Of a stretch of 64,000 nucleotides of DNA, positions 22,705 to 33,186 are shown in pieces. Under the pieces are notes generated by a model that was not told the origin of the DNA, searched no databases, and was given only the letters and a program-made list of their open reading frames with translations. The stretch covers positions 1 through 64,000 of the forward strand of contig WSUB01000181.1 of NCBI GenBank assembly GCA_019633425.1, in the 5' to 3' direction. This stretch comes from Tulasnella sp. 424. Lineage: Eukaryota > Basidiomycota > Agaricomycetes > Cantharellales > Tulasnellaceae. Each line of letters starts with the position of its first letter. The stretch's first letter is position 1. Made by a program: the position numbers and the translations under genes.

Positions 22705-22892
22705 CCTCTGTTAAAGTGACTAGCAGCTCAAGGGTTTTGATTTCAAAGGAGTGGAATGCCTACTTTGAACCATCGCTACCCGCTATTTGTCCCTCGACCT
22801 CCCATCAATCCTCGTCCGCAGTCGTAACCACTTCGTAACTTGATGGACATAGCCTGTATTGTAATCCTTCTTATACTTTTGTTATTATAAGG

Positions 22893-23100
22893 GTTCGGGG
22901 CGGGCAACTCCCGACCTTTCTAGAATGCTTTCGATTCCCCCCATTGCAAACCCTTCGGGGGAAAACCAGAATCATCGGGCTCGGGTGACAACGCCATCTT
23001 GGAGCCGCGTTTAACAAGGTGCGCAAGCACACTACTTTCGTAATCGAGTTTGATTATTTGTTTTGTCGGACAAAGAGTATTGACTGCGCTACTACGTACC
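22893..23100 (+). repeat. Diverged direct repeat, copy C1
   Basis: Co-linear with 23572-23757. Shared landmarks include gggcaactcc, gattc followed by cgttgc/cattgc, aaaccagantcat, and tgtcggacaaag. Similarity by eye is ~65-70%. Confidence 0.5.
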
Positions 23101-23571
23101 ATACTGGTCCCTGGTCCCTGGCGACGACAACAAAGCTTACGTAGTTAAGTTGAAGGGCTGCGGCGCCTAAGAGCCTAATTATAAGAGCCTTACTTCCTCA
23201 GCGAATGCTCCCTCCGACGTGCCACCCAAGGCGCCCAATCGGTCAGCGCCCCCAGTCGTTGCTAGGGGTTAGTTGATACATTTTATTTCATAAATCGATA
23301 ATTCATGCAAGTCGTCACGCTTCCGCAGGGCTCCCCCAACCTTCATTGAAAAATGATCCTCCGTGGCGATGAGGGCCTACTGAGTTCAATTTCTGTGATT
23401 CTCACACCGGTTTGAGTCCGGAACGAATCCTCCTATTTGTCGCATTCAGTTCTCGATACTAGGGGACATCAATCCTCGGCGATTCCCATTTTCTTGCCAG
23501 GCGGAGGTTGAGAGGGTAATAGCTGTTGAACGAGGCCGGGGATTGGGCATTTCTGGGGAGTGACCCTGAGG

Positions 23572-23757
23572 AAAGGGGCAACTCCGACTCTTCTATAATA
23601 CTTTTGATTCTCTTCGTTGCTAATCCTTCGCGAAGAAACCAGACTCATGGTACTCGAGTGACCACTCGACCTCAAGCTAAGTCGTACCAGGGTAGGCTAC
23701 CGAGTTTCGATCATGCATTCTGTCGGACAAAGGCACATTTACTCATATAACTCACCG
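23572..23757 (+). repeat. Diverged direct repeat, copy C2
   Basis: Partner of copy C1 at 22893-23100, just upstream of P450-7. It has no coding capacity. Confidence 0.5.
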
Positions 23758-24007
23758 CGCCCAGAAATCTGAATTTTCATTGCCAAAAGTAGTCATGGGG
23801 GGAGGCCCGTTGTATCGGGTGTCCTGTAACCAACAAATAGCTACAATGACAGGGATGCCAGTGCGACTGTTCTAATTTCTCCGACACTACAGACATTCTA
23901 ACTCGCCCAAGGAAGTTATTACTAGTCAGCGGAGCTAGAAAGAGAGACCCGTCTCGCTCGTTCGATGTTCTCTCTCTTCCCTACTTCCCTCCACCAACCC
24001 AACAGCA

Positions 24008-26219
24008 ATGATGGCGGTATCTACGAAGAGCCTCTGGCTAGGAGTCTCGATTATATCTCTAATTTATCTCTTAAGAAAGTACTGGCCGAACAGGAATCAT
24101 ACACGCTACCCTCCTGGTCCGCGAGCGATCCCCTTCATTGGCAGTAAGCGCATAACTTTTTCTAGGTCCATAGATGCCACCCAACTATTGCTCATCGTTG
24201 AAGTTACAGATATACTTGACATGCCTACTGACTGCTTAGGCCCAGCTCTAGAGAAATTCGGGAAGAAATACGGCCCATTGTCATGGCTGGTCGTTCCTGG
24301 GCGGAACATCCTCGTGCTCAACGATTACAGTGCCATGCGAGACCTCCTTGACAAAAAAGGTGGAATTTACAATGATAGACCACAATCAGTAATGTTACTT
24401 GAGCTAGTGGGTGAGCAATATGAAATGGTGCCCGAGGAGAACTATTATTGATGGCATAGTAAACACTTATAGGATTAGACTTTATCACGCCTGTGCTATC
24501 CGGAAACAGTACCTGGAGGCTGCACCGCAAACTTCTGCGACCAGCATTAACAGCCTCCACAATTAAGCGCGAGTACTCGATGCTCTTTTCAGAGGGCACT
24601 CGTCGATATCTGAAAGCGGTCGCCCAATCACCCGAGGCTTTTGCTTCAAGCCTTAAGCGGTACGTTATCAATCTCGATACCACATCGGCAAATAGGGCAC
24701 GCTGATAAACGGATCGGGCAGGATTATAGGAGAGATAATCACCGAATTAACTTTCGGTGCATGCGTCGACAACGAAGGCAACGATTATGTAGCAAAGCAC
24801 GAAACGCTTCTAGATTACAGCAAAAAGGCGACGGCTGGATATGTTGTAGACTTCTTTCCTATCCGTATGTCGATGCTTGACGAAATGGTCTCCAACAGGT
24901 GCTAAAGCTCTATTGTTCCGGCCAGTGAAATTCATTCCAAGTTGGTTCCCATTCGCGCAGTTTCAGCGGGACGCCAAAGTCTGGAGATCTTTTCTCAAAG
25001 AAGTACGGACGGAGATGTTCGAGGGGGTGCAACAGAGAATGGTAGGTTCGATTTGGGATGACCTGTGGCCGTTTGCGCTACACTTCTCGTTATACCTGCT
25101 AACTTGCGAGCGCCGGTGATCTGCCTGTAGGCTGCGAACGAAGGCCGCTCGTGCTATGTAGCAAATACAATTGAGGAACTTCAGAGAAAAGCCCAAGCCG
25201 GCGCTGACATTCGCCAAGAAGTGCAAGCGGTTCTAGACAGTGGATTTGCATTTTATCAAGGCGAGTTACTCCTAACATTCACGTGCCCGAATCCTTCATC
25301 TGACCACCCTTACATATTCACCACGCACGATTCAGGTGGTGTTGACACTGTACGATGCAAACGCTGGCAATGGTTCCCAAATCTTGCTGTTTTCTGATCG
25401 GGTTTCCTCCCTATTTCAGACTGAGTACACGATCAAAAACTTCCTACTTGCTGTCTCTCTCTATCCAGCCGTTCAAGCTCGTGCCAGGGAAGAAATCGAT
25501 CGCGTCGTAGGCAATGACCGCTTGCCCAATTTTGACGATCAGGATAACTTGCCGTACATCCATGCCATTGTTTTGGAGAGCTTGAGATGGAACCCGCCGA
25601 TACCATTTGGTCAGTACCTGAGCCAGCTAATTGGCCAGTCGCGCGCGATTCACCTTCTCACTTCACTTTTCCCACCAAGGATTCCCCAATGTCTCCCGGG
25701 AGGACGATACATATCTAGGCTATTTCATCCCAAAGGGAACCATGGTCATGAAAAATCTGTGGTGAGCGCTATCTAGCCCCTTTCGCCGCAAGATGCCAAT
25801 GCCCCTGTTCATCCCTGCCTCAACCAGGCAAGTATCTAGAGATCCCAACATCTATAGCGACCCGTCCTCCTTCAACCCCGACCGGTTCATTAACGAGCCG
25901 AAAGATTTGGACCCGCGGGAATGGGTATTTGGCTTCGGGCGACGTATTTGTGCCGGGAACCACCTCGCATACCAGATTTCGTGGATATTCATCGTCTCGT
26001 TGTTGTGGGGGTTTGAGATTAAGAGGCCGGATGGAGAACCACCGTTGGAGCAAGACGTCGATCGCTTTGATTTCGCATTCCTCAGGTACGAGGCACGCGA
26101 TAGAAGTGACACGGGTCGGGGCCGAATTGACGAGAAACTTGTTTCGCAGCGCGCCCAAGCCATTCAGGTGCGATTTTATTCCGAGAGAAGGCGTTGCCGG
26201 TGTGTTTGCCGATGATTAG
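24008..26219 (+). CDS. Cytochrome P450 monooxygenase 7
   Basis: An ~508-aa P450. Inferred exons: 24008-24143, 24210-24410, 24473-24659, 24722-24864, 24926-25041, 25131-25260, 25336-25349, 25420-25609, 25680-25761, 25828-26085, 26150-26219. The start is the first of two adjacent ATGs (MMAVSTKS). It has a membrane helix, PPGPRAIPFIGN, I-helix GGVDT, ExxR in LESLRW, FNPDRF and haem loop FGFGRRICAG. The 66-nt intron 1 is stop-free and in frame, so the unspliced sequence reads through with 22 extra residues. Intron 6 starts with a GC donor (GCGAGT at 25261), as in P450-5. The C-terminus keeps the conserved PFRCDFIPR block. It is the closest relative of P450-5 in this array. The substrate is unknown. 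Confidence 0.9.
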
Positions 26220-26989
26220 TTAAACCTCTTAGCGACAATGGAGCCGCCAGTGATTAAAACACCCCCAATAATTTATAAATCGAGAGCGTGTCCCAGGGCG
26301 TTTGCAGGGGTATTATAGTAGGCCAAGCGTATTAATCACTTCAATGCCGCTCCTCCGGCGGTAAAGGAGCGAGCCGCTTGACCGAACGTCTGCCGAATGG
26401 AGTGGCAATAGTTTGGGCGGCGCCGTCATGCGCAATTTGGCGGGGCCGAAGAGCTCTCGTTCCAGCCTATGGTCTCTGAGACGCTCGTGGTTCTCTCTAC
26501 GGAGAGGGTTAACCTGATGCTAATAGCTCCCTTGCCTTTAGCGCATGTTATTACAGTGACGACCAACCTCAGGCGAATTAAGCTTGGATATAGTGTAATG
26601 AAGCAAATTGGGTCCTGGGTGGCGGATAGCACCTAAATACCCGAGCCAGAACCAAGAGGAACCTCGATAGCGAGAGCCGGGACAGTAAGGACGCCAGGCG
26701 AAATTCAAAGAGGTACTCGGCTGGACGAAGTGAACGTGACGCCACCGGAGAGGCTACCTTGGAACATTTCCTATCTGCTATAGGTGTAGCCGCCCAAGGC
26801 TGAGGCAAGCTTAAAACCAGGTCGGTTGTCGCAATCCCGCGGTCTCAAAGCGAGAAGAACGCGAATCGATACATCAAAGGAAACAAAGGACGATGAAGCA
26901 GGCTAAAGGGTATTCGTATCGCCCCTTGAGTACACCAATAAACGAAGAAAAAGAACACATTGAATAAACCGGACAGCGTAGCGCTCCAT
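26220..26989. other. Intergenic region at the right border of the P450 array
   Basis: No coding, RNA or repeat feature could be supported. It separates P450-7 from the conserved gene block to the right. Confidence 0.5.
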
Positions 26990-27265
26990 TCAAGCCTTCC
27001 AGCCGTGAGCGGGCATGATCTTTTTATCTCCCGTGTCATCTTGATTGGCTTCGGGCTTGGAGCTATTATCCTTGGACTTTGGAGAGTTCGGCGATGATGA
27101 TGGTTTGGTGTTGTAAGTGGTGTAGTCGACGGGAGCGTGCTTGTTGAAGGTGGCGTCGCGGCCGCGAGCGATCACGACACCGTTGTGTCGAGGAGCGGCA
27201 TGGAGAGGATGGGCAACGGCGGAGAGAACCAGAGTGCAGGTGGCAAAGAGGGCGGTGAAACGCAT
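26990..27265 (-). CDS. Small secreted protein, hypothetical
   Basis: A single-exon 91-aa protein. It starts MRFTALFATCTLVLSAVAHP, a typical signal peptide with a positively charged start, a hydrophobic core and likely cleavage near residue 18-24. The mature part is short, hydrophilic and rich in Ser, Pro, Lys and Asp, with no cysteines, so it is not a disulfide-rich effector or hydrophobin. I do not recognise the family. It could be a small secreted or cell-wall-associated protein. Confidence 0.6.
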   Translation of the reverse strand: MRFTALFATCTLVLSAVAHPLHAAPRHNGVVIARGRDATFNKHAPVDYTTYNTKPSSSPNSPKSKDNSSKPEANQDDTGDKKIMPAHGWKA

Positions 27266-28356
27266 CGTGAATAGGTTTTAGTGTGTAGGAAGGAATGTGA
27301 AGCTCTGAGAGAGGGATGAATGAGAGTAGTTGAAGAGAGTGGCGAGGAGGGAGGGTACGGTTCCCTGGGCGAGTAAAGGAGATGCGAAAGAGAGAGGGGG
27401 TACAGTTGAAGTTGATGATGGACTGGACTGGCTGCCAAGTCCGGATTTTATGGACGATGCGATTAGAAGGTTGAGGTGTCTCCAGCCCAAATACGAATTT
27501 TCTCAAGTCGGTTTAGCTCAAATGTTGTTGTTTCTAGACCAAATAACATTAAGACGACGTTGCGCACTCGTTTCATGCACTGAATGGTAACTGAACGGAG
27601 ACGACGCAGCGCGTTGCCAAAACAAGGAAGTAGGTTGATGTTTTGCTTCCGAACATGTTAAACAGAGTCCCACGGACAGAGCCAAGAGGAGGCACGCCGG
27701 TAATGTCAAGTAGGCGATCTGGGAGGGCTTAGATCCGTCGATCTGACCAGTCGGCTAAGGCGACCTGTTCAGCTTTTGGATCCGTCCGCTTGTCGCATAC
27801 CGCCGTTCCGAAGAGCCGAAGCCAGTCTTCTGTCTTCAACGCAAAATAGCTGTGCAATGAGATCGCACATGATGACCTTTGAATCATGTGTTGAGGAAAA
27901 ATCGATGGTACGCGCGATCTAAATCCGAGGCCGAGACGAGCTCACCTCCTTTGTAGGTGTGTCCGGCAAAATTGACAGATGTCCGGGGATCACGTGTGTT
28001 GTTGCGTCCAAGCCTAAAAGTCAGCAAACTGACTGCACCACACAACCGGTCCAGAGTCTTCCAGAATTCCCCCTCTCTGACGACGCATCATCACCTAACA
28101 GCTCCAATTCTAATTGAGACGACGTAGGAAGGTGTGGAGTGGTTCTGGTCGTTATCGGACAGTCGAACGTGCTTACGTATGCAAATCGCTCCACAGTGAT
28201 TGGTTTGCGCGGTGGAGCCTCCCTCTCCAAAACTCCAACGCCCCGCCCCAATCTCATTCCAGCCTTTATATACGACGCTTGGCTCCAAATTGGCACATGT
28301 ATAGAGGTCCCAGCACTCAACGACTTACATTCATCCTCGCTTTCCCTTTCCTCGCA
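27266..28356. other. Divergent intergenic region (small secreted protein / Mpv17-like)
   Basis: Lies between the start codons of two divergent genes. No further gene is supported. Long frames on the minus strand around 28021-28383 overlap the Mpv17 leader and look accidental. Confidence 0.5.
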
Positions 28357-29404
28357 ATGGCAACACTCGCACGAATCTACCAAAGCTCATTCGACCGTGC
28401 TCCGGCACAAACCTTGATGTTCACAAATGGATGTCTAAGCGCTCTCGGAGACGTTTGCGCGCAGAGTATCGAACTATTCGTGAGTGGAGCTATCCACCCT
28501 GACTCGCCTCTTCGTCTCTGACGCCGGGCCGGTTTGTTTTTCTCAGTCGTCGCGCGATTTGGAACGAAAGAACTATGACCCAGTACGAACAATTCGATTC
28601 ATCGTTTTCGGTGTCGGAATGGGTAGGACTCTATCCCATTACTTGATTCATGTCGCAAGGTTCTGATAGTCCTCCTTAACGCCCTTTAACAGGCCCACTC
28701 ATCGGACGTTGGAACAAATTCCTTGAACACGCGTTCCCTCTCCGTGCCGCAGGCGGAAAAGTCAGTTTTACAAGCTTGGCGAAGCGCGTTGCTGCCGACC
28801 AAACGATGATGTAGGTGGCCTTGGCCGGTGCACCCTCGTTCGTCAACTGAACCCCGTTTCGCTATCTAGGGCCCCCGTAGGCGTACGTGTCTTCCTTCAC
28901 CCGCCACCGTCGACCCTGAACTCTTTCTGGAAATTTCCGCATGCAGACCGAACTGACACGGTTTCCTCCTCCGTTTTATAGATGGCCATTTTCGTCTCGT
29001 CGATGGGATTCATGGAGGGCAAGAACGTGACGCAGGTGTCGCAGAAGTATAGTGAGTCCTTGTTGTGGTCCACCATCTTATCTCACTTCGGGGTCCAACC
29101 CACCGAGTTCCCACCGCACCTCGCACCCTTCGTTCCACCGCTGACCTTTCGTCCGTTACTTTCAGAGGACATGTTTGTCCCAGCCATGCTAGCAAACTGG
29201 AAAGTGTGGCCTGCAGTTCAAATGGTCAACTTTAGGTTCATGCCCTTGCCATATCGTGTTCCGTTCCAGTCCACGTGTGGCGTGTTTTGGACGGTGTACC
29301 TGGTGAGTCGCCCCTTGCATCACTCCTACTTCTGCTTCGTCCATTTCTGATGCGGATACTATGACTCGTAGTCGCTCTTGAACGGCCAGACCAAGGAGCG
29401 TTAA
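28357..29404 (+). CDS. Mpv17/PMP22 family membrane protein
   Basis: An ~189-aa integral membrane protein of the Mpv17/PMP22 family (yeast Sym1, animal Mpv17/PXMP2), found in the mitochondrial inner membrane or in peroxisomes. Inferred exons: 28357-28479, 28547-28622, 28693-28810, 28870-28882, 28982-29051, 29166-29302, 29372-29404. Family marks are the start MATLARIYQSSFDRAPAQTL with GALGDVxxQ-like CLSALGDVCAQ, DPVRTIRFIVFGVGMGPLIG, and the C-terminal signature WKVWPAVQMVNFRFMPLPYR followed by VFWTVYLSLLNG. Exon 4 is only 13 nt. The length is normal for the family. Which organelle it serves cannot be read from the sequence. Confidence 0.9.
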
Positions 29405-30360
29405 ATTCAGCATCCTTCGTTCTCGGCTCTCGGACCGAACTTTCGCCGCATGTTCTCTCCACCGCAAAACCTCTGCTCACATCCTTTCAACTCTTGCAAC
29501 ATCACCATCCTCTATTTCCTCCTCTTGTTTCTCCATATATTTTGCATTGGGTTCTCTAGACTCTTGCACCTCTAGACTCCCTCCTCTCATCATTCCTCAT
29601 CCTCTTTACCGAACACTCGTCAAGTTTCTTGCCTCTTGCTGTATCACCTAGTCTTCGTCCCTCTATTGTTCTAGCCGTTCTTAGCTATTTCTATTATACA
29701 CGCCGACATTGATGATTTTAGATCGGCTTGCCCTAAACATAGTTCGCGTAGTGATCCGTTTGAAGGAAAGTGGTCTCTCGAATAGCAAGCCGGGGACGGT
29801 ACGCTAAGGAAAGGTTGTTGTCACGGTTCTCCGTCCTTACTTTGGGCTGCTCACCAGGTATATCCACGCATGCTCCCAGAATCGGGCAACTTCAGCCGGG
29901 TTCTGCGAATGAGGCGATATGGTCCATAAATAGCATTATCCAAGCAAGGAAGCGAATATTGATAGACTTGGTGAAAAAGCGGTGGCTCCACCAGCGACCT
30001 CATACAGAATAACGGCCCAAACACAGTTATGGACGAACTAAGAAAGGCTCGGGGATACTCAATTAGCTATTGCCTCAGACCGAAGAACGACGCAGGTCGA
30101 ATAGTTCTGTGGCAGGTAAAGGATGAGCAAGTACTCGCCAAGCCAACTCTTCGTTAACTTTAAAATATGGGTCGAGTGCAGCATATAAGATACAATACTG
30201 ATCTTGAATCTTACTGCGCAGTGTATATCTTGTGTTAAACGATTGCAGCGAAAGGCGCATTGCGAGCACGAGGAAACGGAGAGCTTCCGTGAGAAACGCC
30301 GTCCATCCTGTTTTCGACTACCACACAACCACACCCCATCTTAAAGGCCTCCACTCATCT
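29405..30360. other. Intergenic region Mpv17-like / PRP17
   Basis: Pyrimidine-rich 3' flank of the Mpv17-like gene, followed by the PRP17 upstream region. No gene is supported. Confidence 0.5.
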
Positions 30361-32584
30361 ATGAAGGGACTTTCGTACGCCTCGGACTCGGACGAAGAAG
30401 TGGCGACAGATGATGTCTTCGGAATATCGTCCATTCAAGAACCTGCCACGAAGCGTCAAAGACTAGTTGAGCAGCCAGTGGCTGGGCCTTCAAACATTTC
30501 AGCTGCCCCAAATGTTTTATCCCAGGTAAGCAAAACGACAATCATTGGTATGGATTAAATAACTAATTATTTTACTACAGGACCCCCTGAAGCAAACCTC
30601 CCTTGTAACCCGGCCCACTGACACCCAGATGAAGGTCAACATCACGTATGAAGACATGATGGCACCCGTGGTCGGTCCTGAAAATCCATTTGGAGAGCGG
30701 CGGTTCTTGAACCAGAACACACTTGCCGGTGAGGGCCATGTATTCGCTCTATCGTAAACCACGTCCTAATTTCCCCTCCCTAGGCCACGTTGAGGAACAG
30801 TCCATGTCCGAGCACGCATTCAAAACTCAACATCTCACCCACCACATCCTCGGATACTCCGCCAACCCTTCCAACGATCCATCTGCCCCGAGAATCATTG
30901 GCTCTGTGGAGAAAGCTCAGGCTAATGGTTTCGCCACCATCGATGCCTTGAAACCATCGAGGCAGACCAAAAAGGAGCTTAAGCGAAAACGGAACGGCAA
31001 AAAAGGAGACGTTGACGTTGTCGAGGGAGAGGGAGCGTATGTAGGACCTTGGGGTGGATGGGAGGCTGATGGAGCGGGTGTGCCTGTGGGACCAGAGCCG
31101 GCAGAGGAGGACTCAGAGGACGATGAAGAGGAAGCGAAGGAGGCTGCAGCGATCAAGAACAAGGCTAAAGTGAAACGATCGGTGTTCGGCCAGGAGACGT
31201 CCATTTTCCACGGGAAGAGTCTTACGGATTACCAAGGACGGACCTATATGTCTCCTCCCCTCGCCGTCGCCCCCCATCTTTCGCAAGAGTCTGGTGCTCA
31301 AGAGACGTATATTCCCAAAGTTTGCGTTCACACTTGGACAGGCCACACTCAAGGCGTTTCCGTCATCCGTACCTTCCCTGGTACCGGACATTTGCTGTTG
31401 AGTGGCAGTATGGACACGAAGATCAAGGTGAGTTCCAAACTCTGGGCTGCTTTAAGTTTAGTTGAACTCATTCGCTCCGTTAGCTGTGGGATGTGTACCA
31501 GGAGGGCAACTGTTTAAGGACGTTCATGGGTCACCATAAAGCTGTCAAGGACGTGACGTTCTCGAATGATGGTCGCAGATTCCTGAGTTGTGGATACGAT
31601 CGACAAATGAAACTATGGGACACAGAGACTGGTAAGCCACAGCTGTTCACTCGTCGTTTCTTCTTTCTGAGCCCTTTTCTGCTCTAGGTCAATGCTTGAA
31701 AGCGTTCTCAAATGGAAAGATACCCCATTGCATTCGCTTCCACCCCGACGAGGACAAGCAAAACATATTTTTAGCTGGCATGTCGGATAAGAAGATCATT
31801 CAGGTGCGTTCCAACAGACCTTTTAAATATTCACTTTTGCTAACAATGAAAATTCCAATTCAGTATGACATGAACACTGCGGAAATCACCCAAGAGTACG
31901 ATCAGCATCTGGGTCCCGTGAATACGATCACCTTTGTCGACGAAAACCGGCGCTTTATAACAACATCGGACGACAAGACGATGCGGGCTTGGGACTTCGA
32001 CATCCCCGTTGTCATCAAGTACATTGCCGAACCCGACATGCACTCCATGCCGGCTGTCACCTTGCATCCTAGCAGTAAGTTCCCGATGACTCCTAGTGGC
32101 GCTCGCATTTTCTCTTTTACTAATGAGTCTCCCCACCGCCAGAGAAATGGCTTGCAGCCCAGTCCATGGACAACCAGATTTCCATCTATTCCGCCGAAAA
32201 CTTCCGCCAAAATAGGAAGAAGCGCTTCGCAGGTCATACAATTGCCGGTTATGCATGCCAAGTTGGATTCTCTCCCGACGGCAAGTGGATATCGAGTGGC
32301 GATAGCGACGGGAACGTTGTCTTCTGGGATTGGAAGACGGGTAGGATTAAAAGCCGGCTGAAGGCGCATTCCAAGGTGGTCATTGCGCATGAATGGCTAC
32401 CGCATGAGACCGTAAGTGTCCCAGCATTATATTTGTCGAATGCGCACTCATTTCTTCAACTCACAGTCCAAGGTGATAACCGCGTCTTGGGACGGTCTGA
32501 TTAAGTTATGGGTACGTTCCGCTCGTTTTCAACTCGACCTGGAGCGAATGCATTTTAACGCCTCATTCTCGTTTTAAGGATTAA
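30361..32584 (+). CDS. PRP17: Pre-mRNA-processing factor 17 (WD40 splicing factor)
   Basis: Orthologue of Prp17/CDC40, a WD40 protein that joins the spliceosome for the second catalytic step. ~583 aa, close to the human protein. Inferred exons: 30361-30525, 30581-30728, 30784-31427, 31484-31631, 31688-31803, 31864-32074, 32143-32411, 32467-32511, 32579-32584. The N-terminus has an acidic start, then [20 protein letters not shown] and GPWGGWE, which are family hallmarks. The C-terminal half has WD repeats ([60 protein letters not shown]). The last coding exon is just GAT plus the stop; it restores the family's usual ...IKLWD end. Without that splice the frame would run on ~22 codons into a tail that does not fit. 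Confidence 0.92.
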
Positions 32585-33186
32585 TACTCGGGATGTACGA
32601 TCTTGGCCATACGGCATGTGTATCTATCCACCTAGTTCGCGTCTGCACTTCCCTCAGATGGCCATCCGGATACGAGCCCTCCCGACTCCGTTCACTTTTG
32701 ACTGTGTTGTTGCGGCTTGATGACCGCCGTTCCCTACTGAAGGAATGTAATATCTAGCTTCTGGCACGAATCCGTTTGCCTGTGCCGAGACTAAGAATGG
32801 CCCAGGGGGGAAAGGTCCTTGTGGCGTCTGAAGAGCAAACATCAGCAAAGCACTCCTACTTCCGGCTTCCCTCGGCGAGCTTGCCCTCTTGACCTGGTTC
32901 ATATTTTAAAGTACGTCTCCTGATATATCCTCCGACTTGCATTCCTGCAGATCTGCCGCTTGTGCGTATGTAGAACTGTTATGAAGGGTAACCGCTCCGA
33001 CCCTTTGTTCCGCCGGACAAAAGCAAGATACACCGTGCCTCGTCCGCTTGACAATGCGCCTCATCTGCAGAAACGGTGAAAATATCTGACTGAAAGGCGA
33101 TGCAGGAGACAGTTCCTTGGTGTATGATACGGTATTTCCGGCGGGGTGACCTGTGCTTTATGAGCTCCAAAGTTCCCGACTAGCCG
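32585..33186. other. Intergenic region PRP17 / one-TM hypothetical
   Basis: No feature recognised beyond flanking untranslated sequence. Confidence 0.5.

Larger units (their letters stand above)
22705..24007. other. Intergenic region P450-6/P450-7 with a diverged direct repeat pair
   Basis: No gene is supported. Two related blocks (22893-23100 and 23572-23757) lie in the same orientation. No clear TATA box is seen upstream of P450-7. Confidence 0.5.

Noticed and set aside
28021..28383. Cys/Glu-rich minus-strand open frame
   Set aside because: It is antisense to the Mpv17 leader and start, and the conserved plus-strand gene explains the region.
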